The notes under the pieces: model-generated
What the model was told of the DNA's origin: nothing
Database searches by the model: none
Seen by the model: only the letters and a program-made list of their open reading frames with translations
Program-made: the position numbers and the translations under genes
In this document: positions 39,420 to 51,163 of the stretch, in pieces
Numbering within the stretch: the first letter of the stretch is position 1
How the letters are laid out: each line of letters opens with the position of its first letter
Origin: Pseudomonadota bacterium
GTDB taxonomy: Bacteria > Cyanobacteriota > Vampirovibrionia > Obscuribacterales > Obscuribacteraceae
DNA: 64,000 nt
Direction of reading: 5' to 3'
NCBI GenBank assembly: GCA_021325555.1
Contig: JAJPGY010000030.1
Span: 1 to 64,000, forward strand

Positions 39420-40976
39420 ATGAGCAGAGACACCAGGCGTGGAGCCGCAAAGAGCCGCGCAGGCGGGCAGCCCGGCTCCGGGGCGCCGCCGGCCGGCGGC
39501 CGCTCGCCTTTCGTCGAGCAGGTGGCCGACGGGCTGGCCGCCGCGCTGGCGGCAGCGCCCGCAACCGGGGCGGAAGCGCCATCAGGCGGCAAGGCGGTGG
39601 TCCGGCTCATGGTGGCATTCTCGGGCGGCCCGGATTCAACCGCGCTTCTGGGCGCGCTGCTGGCCCTGCGCCGCGGCGACGGCGCCCGGTCGTACGAGAT
39701 CTGCGCATGCCACGTCAACCATCACCTGCGCGGCGAAGAATCCGACCGCGACGAACGGTTCTGCCAGGATCTCGCCGCGCGCTGGTCGGTGCCGCTGGTC
39801 GTTCAGCACATGGGGATGGGACTGGCTGGAGCGGCTTTTTCGGAAGCGGAGGCCCGCGACCGCCGTTACGCGCTTTTGTCCGCGGCCGCCCGGGAGCTTG
39901 GCGCCGCCTTCGTGCTGGCGGCGCACACGCTCGACGACCAGGCCGAGACCCTCCTGTTTCGCCTGCTGCGGGGCACAGGCCCGACCGGTCTGGTCGGCAT
40001 GGCGCCGTGCCGCCGCCTGAGCGACGGCACGGCGCTCATTCGCCCGCTGCTGGCGATCACGCGGGCCGAATGTCTCGCCTTCCTGGAAGAGCTGCAACAG
40101 GTGGCCGTGCACGACTCCAGCAACGACAACCCCGACTACGCTCGCAACTACATTCGCGCCCGGCTCATCCCGTCGATCCGGGAGCGGTTTCCAGGCTTCG
40201 AGGGGCGCTTGAACCAGCTGCGGCAGCTCGTCGCCGCCGACGAGGCGCTGCTCGCCGGGCTGACCGGGGCGGCGCTCGCCGAGCTTGCCTCCGGCCCGGG
40301 CTGTGATGCCGAACGCTGGGATCTCCGCCGCTTCCTCTCCCTGCCCGAGGCGATAAGAGGGCGGGTGCTGGCCCGCTCTCTGGAGGCGCGGGCGGTGGCG
40401 GTCACCTTCGAGCGGGTCCAGCGCCTGCTTGATATCTGTAATGAGCCTCGCGGCGGCGCGCTCAGCCTGAACGGGGTCTGGGACCTGCGGGTGGAAGGCG
40501 GCAGCATCCTCTGGATCGACAAGAGCGTGCCGCCGGACTCGCCGCCGGCGCTGGAGGTGCAGGTGAGGATACCGGGCACGACGCCTGTCCTGGGCGTCGG
40601 TCGGGCGCTCAGGGTAAAGCGCTGGGAAACGGCGGAAAACAGCGCGCCGCCGCCCTTCCCCGATCAGCGCTCGCTGGAGGCCGTCGTCGACCTGTCGGCG
40701 GCCAGCCTGCCGCTCGTGGTGCGGAACAGACGGCCGGGCGACCGCTTCCGCCCCTTCGGCACGGGCAGGCAGGTGAAATTGAAAAAATTCCTGCATAATC
40801 ACAAGGTGAAGGGCTGCTCCGAGGATGAATTTGCCCGGGCAGTCGTGCTGGCGGATCAGGAAGAGGTCCTCTGGGTGCCCGGCGTGGCGCTGTCCGACAA
40901 GCTGCGGGTGACCGGACGCCCGACCCACGGCCTGGCTTGGCTGGCGCTGGCCGGCGACGACGCTCAGCTGTGCTGA
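39420..40976 (+). CDS. tilS: tRNA(Ile)-lysidine synthase
   Basis: The 518-residue enzyme converts C34 of tRNA-Ile(CAU) to lysidine. The PP-loop is VAFSGGPDSTALL near residue 68. CHVNHHLRGEESDRDE and AAHTLDDQAETLLFRLLRGTG follow as in all TilS proteins. The C-terminal substrate-binding domain has RPGDRFRPFG and LKKFLHNHKV. The N-terminal ~50 residues (Arg/Gly/Pro-rich) are longer than usual. It is the first gene of a tilS-ftsH pair, a common bacterial arrangement. Confidence 0.95.
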   Translation: MSRDTRRGAAKSRAGGQPGSGAPPAGGRSPFVEQVADGLAAALAAAPATGAEAPSGGKAVVRLMVAFSGGPDSTALLGALLALRRGDGARSYEICACHVNHHLRGEESDRDERFCQDLAARWSVPLVVQHMGMGLAGAAFSEAEARDRRYALLSAAARELGAAFVLAAHTLDDQAETLLFRLLRGTGPTGLVGMAPCRRLSDGTALIRPLLAITRAECLAFLEELQQVAVHDSSNDNPDYARNYIRARLIPSIRERFPGFEGRLNQLRQLVAADEALLAGLTGAALAELASGPGCDAERWDLRRFLSLPEAIRGRVLARSLEARAVAVTFERVQRLLDICNEPRGGALSLNGVWDLRVEGGSILWIDKSVPPDSPPALEVQVRIPGTTPVLGVGRALRVKRWETAENSAPPPFPDQRSLEAVVDLSAASLPLVVRNRRPGDRFRPFGTGRQVKLKKFLHNHKVKGCSEDEFARAVVLADQEEVLWVPGVALSDKLRVTGRPTHGLAWLALAGDDAQLC

Positions 40977-41023
40977 TCCCGCGAAAGCCTCGCCAGACGG
41001 CGATTTCAGACACCCTTTTAGCA

Positions 41024-41032
41024 TGATATAAT
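41024..41032 (+). promoter_or_regulatory. extended -10 promoter of ftsH
   Basis: TGATATAAT (41024-41032) is a TG-extended -10 with a perfect TATAAT, about 33 nt before the ftsH ATG. The -35 region (TTTCAG at 41004-41009) is weak, as is common for extended -10 promoters. It allows ftsH expression separate from tilS. Confidence 0.65.
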
Positions 41033-41064
41033 CTGATGACGGACTTGATGGAGCTTTATTCAAG

Positions 41065-43050
41065 ATGAGGAAGTACGGGACGACCGGCGCCGTTTTCTTT
41101 CTACTGCTGGTCCTGATTGTGTTTGTTTTCTCCTTGACCAGCCTCACCCACAAGGAGGAGCCGCTCAGCTACTCCAAGTTGCAGCAGATGATCCAGAAAG
41201 GTGACGGGCAGATACAGAAGGTCACGATCACCAACGGCGAGTCCGTCATCCAGGTCAAGCAGACCGGCTACGAGCACGACCGGTCGGTAATTGTTCCGTC
41301 CGAGGCCAAAGAGGATCTGGTCAAACAGCTCAACCAGGCGCATGTGCCGCTCGATGTGCGGGAGCCGGACAAGTCGAGCTTCTGGTTCAGCATGGTCAGC
41401 TCGTTTTTCCTGCCGATCCTGCTTCTGGTTGGCTTCCTGTTCATGTTCCGCAGCGCCCAGTCCGGCGGCAACCAGGCGATGAGCTTCGGGCGCAGCCGCG
41501 CCAAGCTCATGGTCGACAGCAAGGTGAAGGTGAGCTTTTCCGATGTGGCCGGAATTGACGAGGCCAAGCAGGAGCTGCAGGAGGTCGTGGACTTCCTCAA
41601 GAACCCGGAGAAATTCCAGGCGCTGGGAGCCCGCATTCCGCGGGGCGTTCTGCTTGTAGGCGCGCCGGGCACCGGCAAGACCCTCCTGGCCAAGGCGGTT
41701 GCCGGAGAAGCCGGGGTGCCGTTTTTCAGCATCTCGGGCTCCGACTTCGTGGAGATGTTCGTCGGTGTCGGCGCCTCAAGGGTGCGCGATCTTTTCGATC
41801 AGGCCAAGAAACATGCGCCGTGCATCGTCTTCGTCGACGAGATAGACGCGGTGGGCAGGCAGCGCGGCGCGGGGCTGGGCGGAGGTCACGACGAGCGGGA
41901 GCAGACGCTCAACCAGCTCCTGGTGGAGATGGACGGCTTCGAGGGCACCACCGGCATCATCGTCGTCGCCGCCACCAACCGCCCGGACATTCTCGACTCG
42001 GCCCTCTTGCGCCCGGGCAGGTTCGACCGCCAGGTCGTCCTCGACCGCCCCGACGTGCTGGGCCGCGAGCAGATCCTCTCGGTGCACGCCAAGGGCAAGC
42101 CGCTGGCCAAGGACGCCGACCTCAAGGTGCTCGCCCGCCGGACGCCGGGTTTCACGGGAGCGGATCTTTCCAACCTGATCAACGAGGCGGCCTTGATTGC
42201 CGCCCGCCGCGACAAGCGCGAGATCGAGATGCCGGACCTCGAGCAGGCGATCGACAAGGTGGTGGCCGGTCCGGAGAAAAAAACGCGCATCATCTCGGCC
42301 AAGGAGAAGGAGATGACGGCCTACCACGAGGTGGGGCACGCGCTCATGTGCAAGCTGCTTCCCAACGCCCACCCGCTCCACAAGGTGAGCATAATCCCCC
42401 GCGGCTTCGCCCTGGGGCTGACCATGTTCCTGCCGGAGGAGGACATCACCACGCAGACCCGATCCCAGCTTCTCGATCAGATAGGCGTCAGCCTGGGCGG
42501 GCGGGTAGCCGAAGAGATTGTTTACGGCGAGATCACGACCGGCGCCCACGACGACCTGGAGAAGTGCACGAAGCTGGCCCGGCGCATGGTGACGGAGTTC
42601 GGCATGAGCGATCGCCTGGGGCCGATGACCTTCGGCAAGCGCTACGACCATGTGTTCCTCGGCCGCGATTTCGGCCACGAGCGCGACTACGGCGAGCACG
42701 TGGCCACGCTCATCGACGAGGAAGTGAAACGCATCATCAACGAGCAGTACGAGATCGTGCGCAACCTGCAGCGCAAGCACCGGGCGCACATGGACGCGAT
42801 CGTCAAAGTTCTGCTCGAGAAAGAGACGCTGGACGTCAAAGAGGTGGAGGCGATCATGGCCGAGGTTGACCGCAAGCTGGCCGAAGGGTCGGGCGCGCCG
42901 CCGGAGGATTCCAGCGCCGGTTCGCCACCACCGGCGGAGACAACGGCCGATGCCGGCTATACCCTTTCCGTCAAGGAGAAGGTGGACCAGTCGAAGGACC
43001 CGCCGCAGGACCCGGACATCAAGCCCGAGTTCAAGCCCAAGTTCGCCTGA
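41065..43050 (+). CDS. ftsH: ATP-dependent zinc metalloprotease FtsH
   Basis: The 661-residue membrane AAA+ protease has membrane helices at about residues 8-26 and 109-128, with a periplasmic domain between. The AAA domain has Walker A GAPGTGKT (199-206), Walker [11 protein letters not shown] (253-262) and the second region of homology [18 protein letters not shown]. The peptidase domain has HEVGH at 421-425. It extracts and degrades membrane and regulatory proteins. Length and order are standard, with a Pro/Ser-rich tail after 620. An SPFH protein, a common FtsH partner type, is encoded nearby. Confidence 0.98.
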   Translation: MRKYGTTGAVFFLLLVLIVFVFSLTSLTHKEEPLSYSKLQQMIQKGDGQIQKVTITNGESVIQVKQTGYEHDRSVIVPSEAKEDLVKQLNQAHVPLDVREPDKSSFWFSMVSSFFLPILLLVGFLFMFRSAQSGGNQAMSFGRSRAKLMVDSKVKVSFSDVAGIDEAKQELQEVVDFLKNPEKFQALGARIPRGVLLVGAPGTGKTLLAKAVAGEAGVPFFSISGSDFVEMFVGVGASRVRDLFDQAKKHAPCIVFVDEIDAVGRQRGAGLGGGHDEREQTLNQLLVEMDGFEGTTGIIVVAATNRPDILDSALLRPGRFDRQVVLDRPDVLGREQILSVHAKGKPLAKDADLKVLARRTPGFTGADLSNLINEAALIAARRDKREIEMPDLEQAIDKVVAGPEKKTRIISAKEKEMTAYHEVGHALMCKLLPNAHPLHKVSIIPRGFALGLTMFLPEEDITTQTRSQLLDQIGVSLGGRVAEEIVYGEITTGAHDDLEKCTKLARRMVTEFGMSDRLGPMTFGKRYDHVFLGRDFGHERDYGEHVATLIDEEVKRIINEQYEIVRNLQRKHRAHMDAIVKVLLEKETLDVKEVEAIMAEVDRKLAEGSGAPPEDSSAGSPPPAETTADAGYTLSVKEKVDQSKDPPQDPDIKPEFKPKFA

Positions 43051-43083
43051 AGACCGGCTTCATCTCGAGCACGAGCCGCCCGG

Positions 43084-44214
43084 TTACTTTCTGTCGGGCG
43101 GCGGCTTCAGCTTGATCATGTCGGCGAAGGAGACGCCGAACGGGTTCTGGCTGGCGGCCCCCTGGATCAAGCCTGCGCCCGTGCTCAACGAGCCGGCACC
43201 GATGCCGCCCAGCCCGCCGCCGAAGGCGCCGGCGTCCCGGAGCTGGTTCATGTGCATGCGGATCTGCGAGGCCATCTGCTCATCGGTCTCCAGCATCACC
43301 GCGTTTTGAAACTCGGCAAGGGCCCCCGAGATGTCGCCCGTCTTCTCCAGCATGAGGGCCAGCCCGTAGAGGGCGTTCTTGTCGTTGGGGTTCAACTGCT
43401 TGGCCTTGTCGTAGGCCTCGCGGGCGGCCGCGACGTTGCCCAGCTGAAACTGGGCGTTGCCGATCGAGGACCAGGCTTGAGCAAACCGCGGCTCCTGTCC
43501 CACGGCCTGGCGGTATTCTTCCAGCGCCTCCTTCCACCTGGCGTCAGCCGCCAGGATATCCCCTTTGGCGTTGTGGGCCTCGGGATTCTTCTCCTTCGAC
43601 CTGATCGCCTCGTCGAACTCGTCAAGGCTGCCCTGCTTGTCCCCCTTCTTGAACTTGACCACGCCGAGTGTCAGGTGCGCCTCGGGAAATTTCTTCTGGT
43701 GCTTGAGCGCTTCCGTCACGTGCTGGTGCGCGCCCTCATAGTCACCCTTCTGCAGGAGCGTGAGACCGAGCGCGTGATGGGCCATGGCCGGGTTGGCGCC
43801 TGCTTCAATCGCCTGCTCGAGCGCCTTCTGCGCCCCATCGAGGTCGTTTTGCGCCCGCAGGAGGTTGCCCAGGACCATGAGCGTGTCCTTGTGGTTGGGC
43901 TTTATCTTGAGAACCGTTCTGCATTCCTCGATGGCCGAGGGGAAGTCTGACTTCTGAACGTAGAGGTTCAGCAAGCGCAGGTGCGGATCGACGAACTTCG
44001 GGTCGAGCTCGATCGCCTTTTTGTAGGCCCGCATCGCGCCCTCGGTGTTGCCGTTGAAAAACATCAGATCGCCGAGATCCATCTTGTGCCCGGCGCCGCC
44101 CCTGGCCTGTCCCGGGGGGACGACGGCCAGGGCGGTCGCGGCGGCGCAAACCAGGCTGAGCAGCCCGCGCCTGCCACCTGGCCTGGTCGGTGAGAATTGA
44201 CCTTCGATGGACAC
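43084..44214 (-). CDS. secreted TPR protein
   Basis: The 376-residue protein has a signal peptide (RGLLSLVCAAATALAVVP, residues about 16-33). About eight tetratricopeptide repeats follow (for example GNTEGAMRAYKKAIELDPKF, LGLTLLQKGDYEGAHQHV, LGNVAAAREAYDKAKQLNP), then a Gly-rich C-terminal tail. It is probably a periplasmic scaffold protein; no partner is evident. GTG 44214 is chosen because AGGGGAG lies about 9 nt upstream; ATG 44244 is the longer alternative. It is convergent with ftsH. Confidence 0.82.
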   Translation of the reverse strand: MSIEGQFSPTRPGGRRGLLSLVCAAATALAVVPPGQARGGAGHKMDLGDLMFFNGNTEGAMRAYKKAIELDPKFVDPHLRLLNLYVQKSDFPSAIEECRTVLKIKPNHKDTLMVLGNLLRAQNDLDGAQKALEQAIEAGANPAMAHHALGLTLLQKGDYEGAHQHVTEALKHQKKFPEAHLTLGVVKFKKGDKQGSLDEFDEAIRSKEKNPEAHNAKGDILAADARWKEALEEYRQAVGQEPRFAQAWSSIGNAQFQLGNVAAAREAYDKAKQLNPNDKNALYGLALMLEKTGDISGALAEFQNAVMLETDEQMASQIRMHMNQLRDAGAFGGGLGGIGAGSLSTGAGLIQGAASQNPFGVSFADMIKLKPPPDRK

Positions 44215-44446
44215 CGGAGCCGCTCCCCTTCTACCTGTCGCCAACTGCCAGCACCAGCCGCGGCGCTCCCTGAGATCAAAGTAGCATAAATTACCGCCCG
44301 CGCGCAGCCAGCCGGACTCAGCGCGCCGCCTGCCCGTGGCGCCGCGCGGCCGCGCCTTTCAGCCGCCGCGACGCATTATTAAGTCATGGTTAGGTTTGCC
44401 GCGTATCCGGCCGCGGGCGCGGATGATACTCTTAGGGCTAAATACA

Positions 44447-44463
44447 GCGGAGCGCCGCTCCGC
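44447..44463 (+). promoter_or_regulatory. 7-bp hairpin in the aldehyde dehydrogenase leader
   Basis: GCGGAGC (44447-44453) and GCTCCGC (44457-44463) form a perfect stem with a 3-nt loop, about 40 nt before the start codon. TTGACA at about 44477-44482 is present but has no matching -10. Confidence 0.35.
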
Positions 44464-44503
44464 CTGAATTAGAGCTTGACATTGAACCTTTCTGGAGGGT
44501 CGA

Positions 44504-46006
44504 ATGGTGGCCGTTACCCTAGAAAAAGACTTACTTTGCTCAGAATGGCTTGCCAAGCAGCCGAAGAAGCTGCTTATCGGCGGCAAGTGGGTGGACTCCG
44601 AGGCTGGCAAGACGTTCGAGACGCGCAACCCGGCCAACGATCAGGTTTTGGCCAGGGTTGCCGAGGGAAGCAAGGCTGACGTAGACATGGCCGTCAAAGC
44701 GGCCCGCAAGGCTTTCGAGGAAGGTCCCTGGCGCAAGATGGGCGCCGCCGAGCGCTCGCGCCTTATCTACAAGCTGGCCGATCTGATCGAGAAGCACGCC
44801 GACGAGTTCGCCCAGCTGGAGACGCTGGACAACGGCAAGCCGATCAAAGAGTCGCGCTACGTCGACGTGCCGCAGACGATCGAAACCTTCCGCTATTACG
44901 CGGGCTGGGTGACCAAGCTGGAAGGGGAGACGATAAACGTCAACAGCAACTTCTTCAACTACACCCTGCGCGAGCCGGTCGGCGTCGTAGGGCAGATCAT
45001 CCCCTGGAACTTCCCGCTGCTCATGGCTGCCTGGAAGCTTGGTCCGGCGCTGGCCTGCGGCAACACGCTGGTTTTGAAGCCCGCCGAGCAGACCCCGCTC
45101 ACGGCCCTGCGCCTGGGCGAGCTAATCTGCGAAGCCGGCTTCCCGGAAGGCGTGGTCAACATCGTCACCGGCTTCGGTCCCGATGCGGCCGGGCAGGCGC
45201 TTGCCGAGCACATGGACGTGGACAAGGTGGCCTTCACCGGTGAGGACAAGACCGGGCGCAAGATCATCGAGTACTCAGCCGGCAACTTGAAGCGCGTCTC
45301 GCTCGAGCTGGGCGGCAAGGCGCCCAATATCGTCTTTGCCGACGCGGACATCGACGCCGCCGTCAAAGGGGCGATCATGGGCATCTTCTTCAACCAGGGT
45401 CAGGTGTGCTGCGCCGGCTCCAGCCTCTTCCTCGAGAAGTCGATCCACGACCAGTTCCTGACCAAGCTCGAGGAGCGCGCCAGGAGCCTGCGCCAGGGTC
45501 CGGGTCTCGATGAGAAGACCCAGATCGGGCCGCAGGTGTCGAAGGAGCAGCTGGAGCGGATCCTCAACTACTGCAAGATCGCCGCCGGCGAAGGCGCCAA
45601 GCTGGTTTGCGGCGGCGAGCGTCCGGAAGGCGACCTGGCCAAGGGATATTTCGTCAAGCCGACCATCTTCGCCGGCGTCAAGAACGAGATGAGGATCGCC
45701 CAGGAAGAGGTCTTCGGACCGGTGCTGGCCGTCATCCCCTTCGCCTCCATGGAAGAGGTGGCCGAGCAGGCCAACAAGGTGACCTACGGGCTGTCGGGCG
45801 CCGTCTGGACGCGTGACATCAAGAAGGCGCACAAGCTGGCCAGCCACATCAAGGCGGGAACAATCTGGGTCAACTGCTTCAACGCCTTTGATCCGGCCGT
45901 TCCCTTCGGCGGCTACAAGATGAGCGGTTACGGGCGTGAGCTCGGTAAGCACTCGATCGAGCTCTATACTCAGATCAAGAGCGTCTGGGTTAACCTGGCC
46001 GATTAG
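44504..46006 (+). CDS. aldehyde dehydrogenase (NAD(P)+-dependent)
   Basis: The 500-residue enzyme oxidises aldehydes to acids. Family signatures are IIPWNFPLLMAAWKLGPAL, the catalytic Glu in LELGGKAPNIV (about residue 267) and catalytic Cys in NQGQVCCAGSS (about 301). The C-terminal PFGGYKMSGYGRELG follows. The coenzyme loop normally reading FTGSTEVG is FTGEDKTG here, a changed nucleotide-binding turn. Overall it is closest in style to class 1/2 (ALDH1/2) enzymes. GGAGGG lies about 5 nt before the ATG. Substrate cannot be told from context. Confidence 0.94.
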   Translation: MVAVTLEKDLLCSEWLAKQPKKLLIGGKWVDSEAGKTFETRNPANDQVLARVAEGSKADVDMAVKAARKAFEEGPWRKMGAAERSRLIYKLADLIEKHADEFAQLETLDNGKPIKESRYVDVPQTIETFRYYAGWVTKLEGETINVNSNFFNYTLREPVGVVGQIIPWNFPLLMAAWKLGPALACGNTLVLKPAEQTPLTALRLGELICEAGFPEGVVNIVTGFGPDAAGQALAEHMDVDKVAFTGEDKTGRKIIEYSAGNLKRVSLELGGKAPNIVFADADIDAAVKGAIMGIFFNQGQVCCAGSSLFLEKSIHDQFLTKLEERARSLRQGPGLDEKTQIGPQVSKEQLERILNYCKIAAGEGAKLVCGGERPEGDLAKGYFVKPTIFAGVKNEMRIAQEEVFGPVLAVIPFASMEEVAEQANKVTYGLSGAVWTRDIKKAHKLASHIKAGTIWVNCFNAFDPAVPFGGYKMSGYGRELGKHSIELYTQIKSVWVNLAD

Positions 46007-46067
46007 CTTGGCTGGCCGCCTCACCGCCACAGCGACGCGTGACACCGCCTGGCCCCGGAGCCCGGCG

Positions 46068-47045
46068 GTGTCGCCCTTCCTGCTCGTCGCCTTTGCCCTC
46101 CAGCTTCTCCTTACGCCGCCCGGGCAAGCCCTCGAGCAGAGGATGGCCGTGCCGGTGTGGCACGAGCTTCCTTCACCGGAGTATGTCTGGCCGGGCGGCG
46201 GGGCAATCTACTACTCGTTCGACGCCGGCGGCACCACGGTGCATCTGATCGTGGTCGACCTGCAATGCAAGCTGTGGCGCCTGCGCCCGTCCGTCAATGC
46301 CGCGGGCGCCCCCGTGTCCGTCTCGGCGGAAAATGCCCGGGCCAGCGCTGCCACAAACGGCGGCTACTTCAACCTGAGCGACGGGCAGAGCACAAGCTAC
46401 GTCGTGATCGACGGGAAAACGGCGGCCGATCCCAGCACCAACAAGGCGCTCGTCGACAACCCTAAATTGAGACCCTACATAAAGGATATCCTGGACCGCA
46501 CCGAGCTGAGGATGCTTGCCGACAAAGAGGGCACCATCTCCCTGTCCATTGCGCCGCACTCGGCGCCGGTGCCGGCGGGGCTCAGGCTCGTGCACTCGAT
46601 TCAGGGCGGCCCCCGGCTCCTGCCCTCGCTCACCAGTTGCGAGGAAGCCTTTGTGCGCCGCGAGCCGGACGGCACGGTAACCGACGGGGTGGGCGCCGGC
46701 CGGCGGGCGGCTCGCACCGCATTCGGTATCACTCCCGACGGCGCCTACGCCATGCTCCTGTGCGCCGCCGGGGCAAAGCAAGATCCAGAGTCCCAGGGGC
46801 TTACCCTCGCCGAGCTCGCCGACTTGATGCGCTCTCTCGGTTGCTCGGAGGCTCTCAATTTAGACGGCGGCTCCTCCACGACCATGTTCGTGCGCAGCTC
46901 CCGGACCGCCCGCTCTTCGCCGGCCGGTCCGCCGCCCGGCCGGGTGGTCTGCGGCAAGAACCCGGAGACCCACGTCAAATCCGTGCTCTTGCTGGAAAGC
47001 ACGGGGGCAGCTAGGCAGCCGGGCGCCAGCACGCCCGCCCGCTAA
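46068..47045 (+). CDS. secreted phosphodiester glycosidase-family protein (NAGPA-like)
   Basis: The 325-residue protein has a signal peptide (SPFLLVAFALQLLLTPPGQA) and the phosphodiester glycosidase (DUF2233) domain. NGGYFNLSDGQSTSYVV lies near residue 100, and the signature LGCSEALNLDGGSSTTMFV near 260. Homologues include the enzyme that uncovers mannose-6-phosphate; bacterial ones likely act on exopolysaccharide or wall phosphodiesters. GTG 46068 has GGAG at 7 nt and gives a clean signal peptide; the frame runs back into the aldehyde dehydrogenase gene. Its stop overlaps that of convergent atpC by 4 nt. Confidence 0.87.
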   Translation: MSPFLLVAFALQLLLTPPGQALEQRMAVPVWHELPSPEYVWPGGGAIYYSFDAGGTTVHLIVVDLQCKLWRLRPSVNAAGAPVSVSAENARASAATNGGYFNLSDGQSTSYVVIDGKTAADPSTNKALVDNPKLRPYIKDILDRTELRMLADKEGTISLSIAPHSAPVPAGLRLVHSIQGGPRLLPSLTSCEEAFVRREPDGTVTDGVGAGRRAARTAFGITPDGAYAMLLCAAGAKQDPESQGLTLAELADLMRSLGCSEALNLDGGSSTTMFVRSSRTARSSPAGPPPGRVVCGKNPETHVKSVLLLESTGAARQPGASTPAR

Positions 47046-47476
47046 TCGGCCCTCTGTCGGGAGCGCCGGCGCTTGCTCCACTCCACGGCCTTCAGCCTGG
47101 CTATGCTCTTGGATATGGCCATCTCGGTCAGGTAGACATCGAGCTTGTCGGCCTTCTGGATCTTCTCGGCCTCGGCCTTCTCCTTGTCCTGATGCGCCCT
47201 GGCCTCGTCGACCTCCGTGTCCAGCTCGGCCAGGTCACTCAGGACCGTGACCTCGTTGTTGTTGACCTCCATGACACCGCCCATGACGGCAGCCGTCATC
47301 TCGTCGCGTCCGACCTTGTACCGCAATATGTCGATCGCCAGGGCCGTCAAAAGCGGCTCGTGCCCGGGCAGAATCGCCAGCTCGCCGTCGACCGCCCGCG
47401 CGACGACCTGATCGACCTCCTGATCGAGCACGATGCGCTCGGGCGTGAAAACCTTGAGAGTAAGCCTACCGGCCAT
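47042..47476 (-). CDS. atpC: F-type ATP synthase epsilon subunit
   Basis: The 144-residue protein is the central-stalk epsilon subunit that couples and inhibits F1. It begins LTLKVFTPERIVLDQEVDQV and has the beta-sandwich motif GELAILPGHEPLLTAL, followed by GGVMEVNNNEVTVLSD and a C-terminal helical hairpin with a basic end. The start ATG overlaps the last 11 nt of the clpP-like gene, so both are translated from one mRNA. The rest of the atp operon (A, G, F, E, B) is not here, as in cyanobacteria, where beta and epsilon form a separate unit. Confidence 0.95.
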   Translation of the reverse strand: MAGRLTLKVFTPERIVLDQEVDQVVARAVDGELAILPGHEPLLTALAIDILRYKVGRDEMTAAVMGGVMEVNNNEVTVLSDLAELDTEVDEARAHQDKEKAEAEKIQKADKLDVYLTEMAISKSIARLKAVEWSKRRRSRQRAD

Positions 47477-48181
47477 CGCTTCGCCTCCTGGAGCTTGCCC
47501 TGCGTGTCGCCGCCTGCCCGGACGTCTTGCTGCCGCCACGGCCCGCTGCCGCCCTGCCCGATCGAACCTTTCCGCCGGCGGGGCCGCCACCGCCGGCGGC
47601 ACCGGACCTGTTCTTTGTGTGATAGATCACCTTATCGACGATCCCGTAGGCCAGCGCGTCTTCGGCGGACATGTAGTGGTCGCGCTCGATGTCCTTGCGG
47701 ATGCGATCCTGCCCCTGCCCGGTGCAGCGGGCGAGCATCTCTATCTGCGCGTTGCGGAAGCGCTGCCCCTGCGCCGCCTGGATCTCCAGGTTGGTGATGT
47801 CGCCGTCCGCTTCCCAGAGCGTCTGGTGGAACATCAAGGTGGCGAACTCATAAGCTGAGCGCTCGCCGGTGCCGGAGGCCAGGATCTCGCAGGCGCCGGA
47901 AAGGGCGTGGCCCAGGCAGATCGTGTTCACCCTGGCCTCGATCGAGTGCATGGTGGCGATGATTGCGTCGGCGTTGTAGCCGTTGCCGCCGGAGGAGTTG
48001 ATGTAAAGGTCGATCGGCGCCTGCGGGTCGGCGTCGTTGAGCCGCAAGAGCTTGCGAATGATCGGCAGCGTCACCTCATTTTCCAGGCGGCCGAAAAGGT
48101 AGACGCGGCGCGCGCCCGGCTTCTCCCGCTCCTTGCCCGCCTGGCCGGCTGCCTGCTCTTCGAGCTGACGTTTCTTTCCCA

Positions 48182-48182
<1 letters not shown>
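47466..48182 (-). CDS. ClpP-family serine peptidase inside the atpD-atpC operon
   Basis: The 238-residue protein has the ClpP fold signatures. IDLYINSSGGNGYNADAI is near residue 57, nucleophile Ser95 is in GHALSGACEI, His119 in TLMFHQ, and Asp168 in ERDHYMSAEDALAYGIVDKV, so the triad looks complete. The usual ASMG around Ser is ALSG, so it is not a standard ClpP1/2. The C-terminal ~45 residues are Gly/Arg/Ser-rich and basic, unlike canonical ClpP. Its ATG overlaps the atpD stop (TGATG) and its stop overlaps the atpC start. No ATPase partner is adjacent. Confidence 0.88.
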
Positions 48183-50782
<2,600 letters not shown>

Positions 50783-50793
50783 GGAACAATTGA

Positions 50794-51105
50794 ATGAGCA
50801 CGCAACCGGAGCACGACGAGCAGGCCGCCGTAATTACCCTGGAAGGCGACGACGGGCACTCCTATTCGTGCCAGATCCTTGATATTTTCCAGTTCGAGGA
50901 GAAGGAGTACGCTCTGCTCCTGAACCTCGGCGAGGTAACGGAGGGCGGCGAGGACGACCAGCAGGGCTCGATCGTCGTCATGCGCCTGCAGGAGCGCGGC
51001 GACCAGTCCATTTTCCAGACGATCGAATCGGAAGAGGAATTCCAGCGGGTGATCGCTCACGTCGAAGACATGGTCAAGGAGGCCGAAGAGGTCTCCGAGG
51101 AGTAG
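50794..51105 (+). CDS. DUF1292 protein
   Basis: The 103-residue acidic protein contains the DUF1292 pattern VITLEGDDGHSYSCQILDIF, then EEKEYALLLNL and GSIVVMRLQE. The family is small and cytoplasmic, of unknown function, and best known from Firmicutes. AGGAAC precedes the ATG. It sits 11 nt after the K+ channel gene and 58 nt before the pseudokinase gene, in the same direction. Confidence 0.85.
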   Translation: MSTQPEHDEQAAVITLEGDDGHSYSCQILDIFQFEEKEYALLLNLGEVTEGGEDDQQGSIVVMRLQERGDQSIFQTIESEEEFQRVIAHVEDMVKEAEEVSEE

Positions 51106-51163
51106 CCCCACCTCCCCTTCAATTGTGCGATGATCGGGCTTGCCGCCGCCGCTCTTGATATCC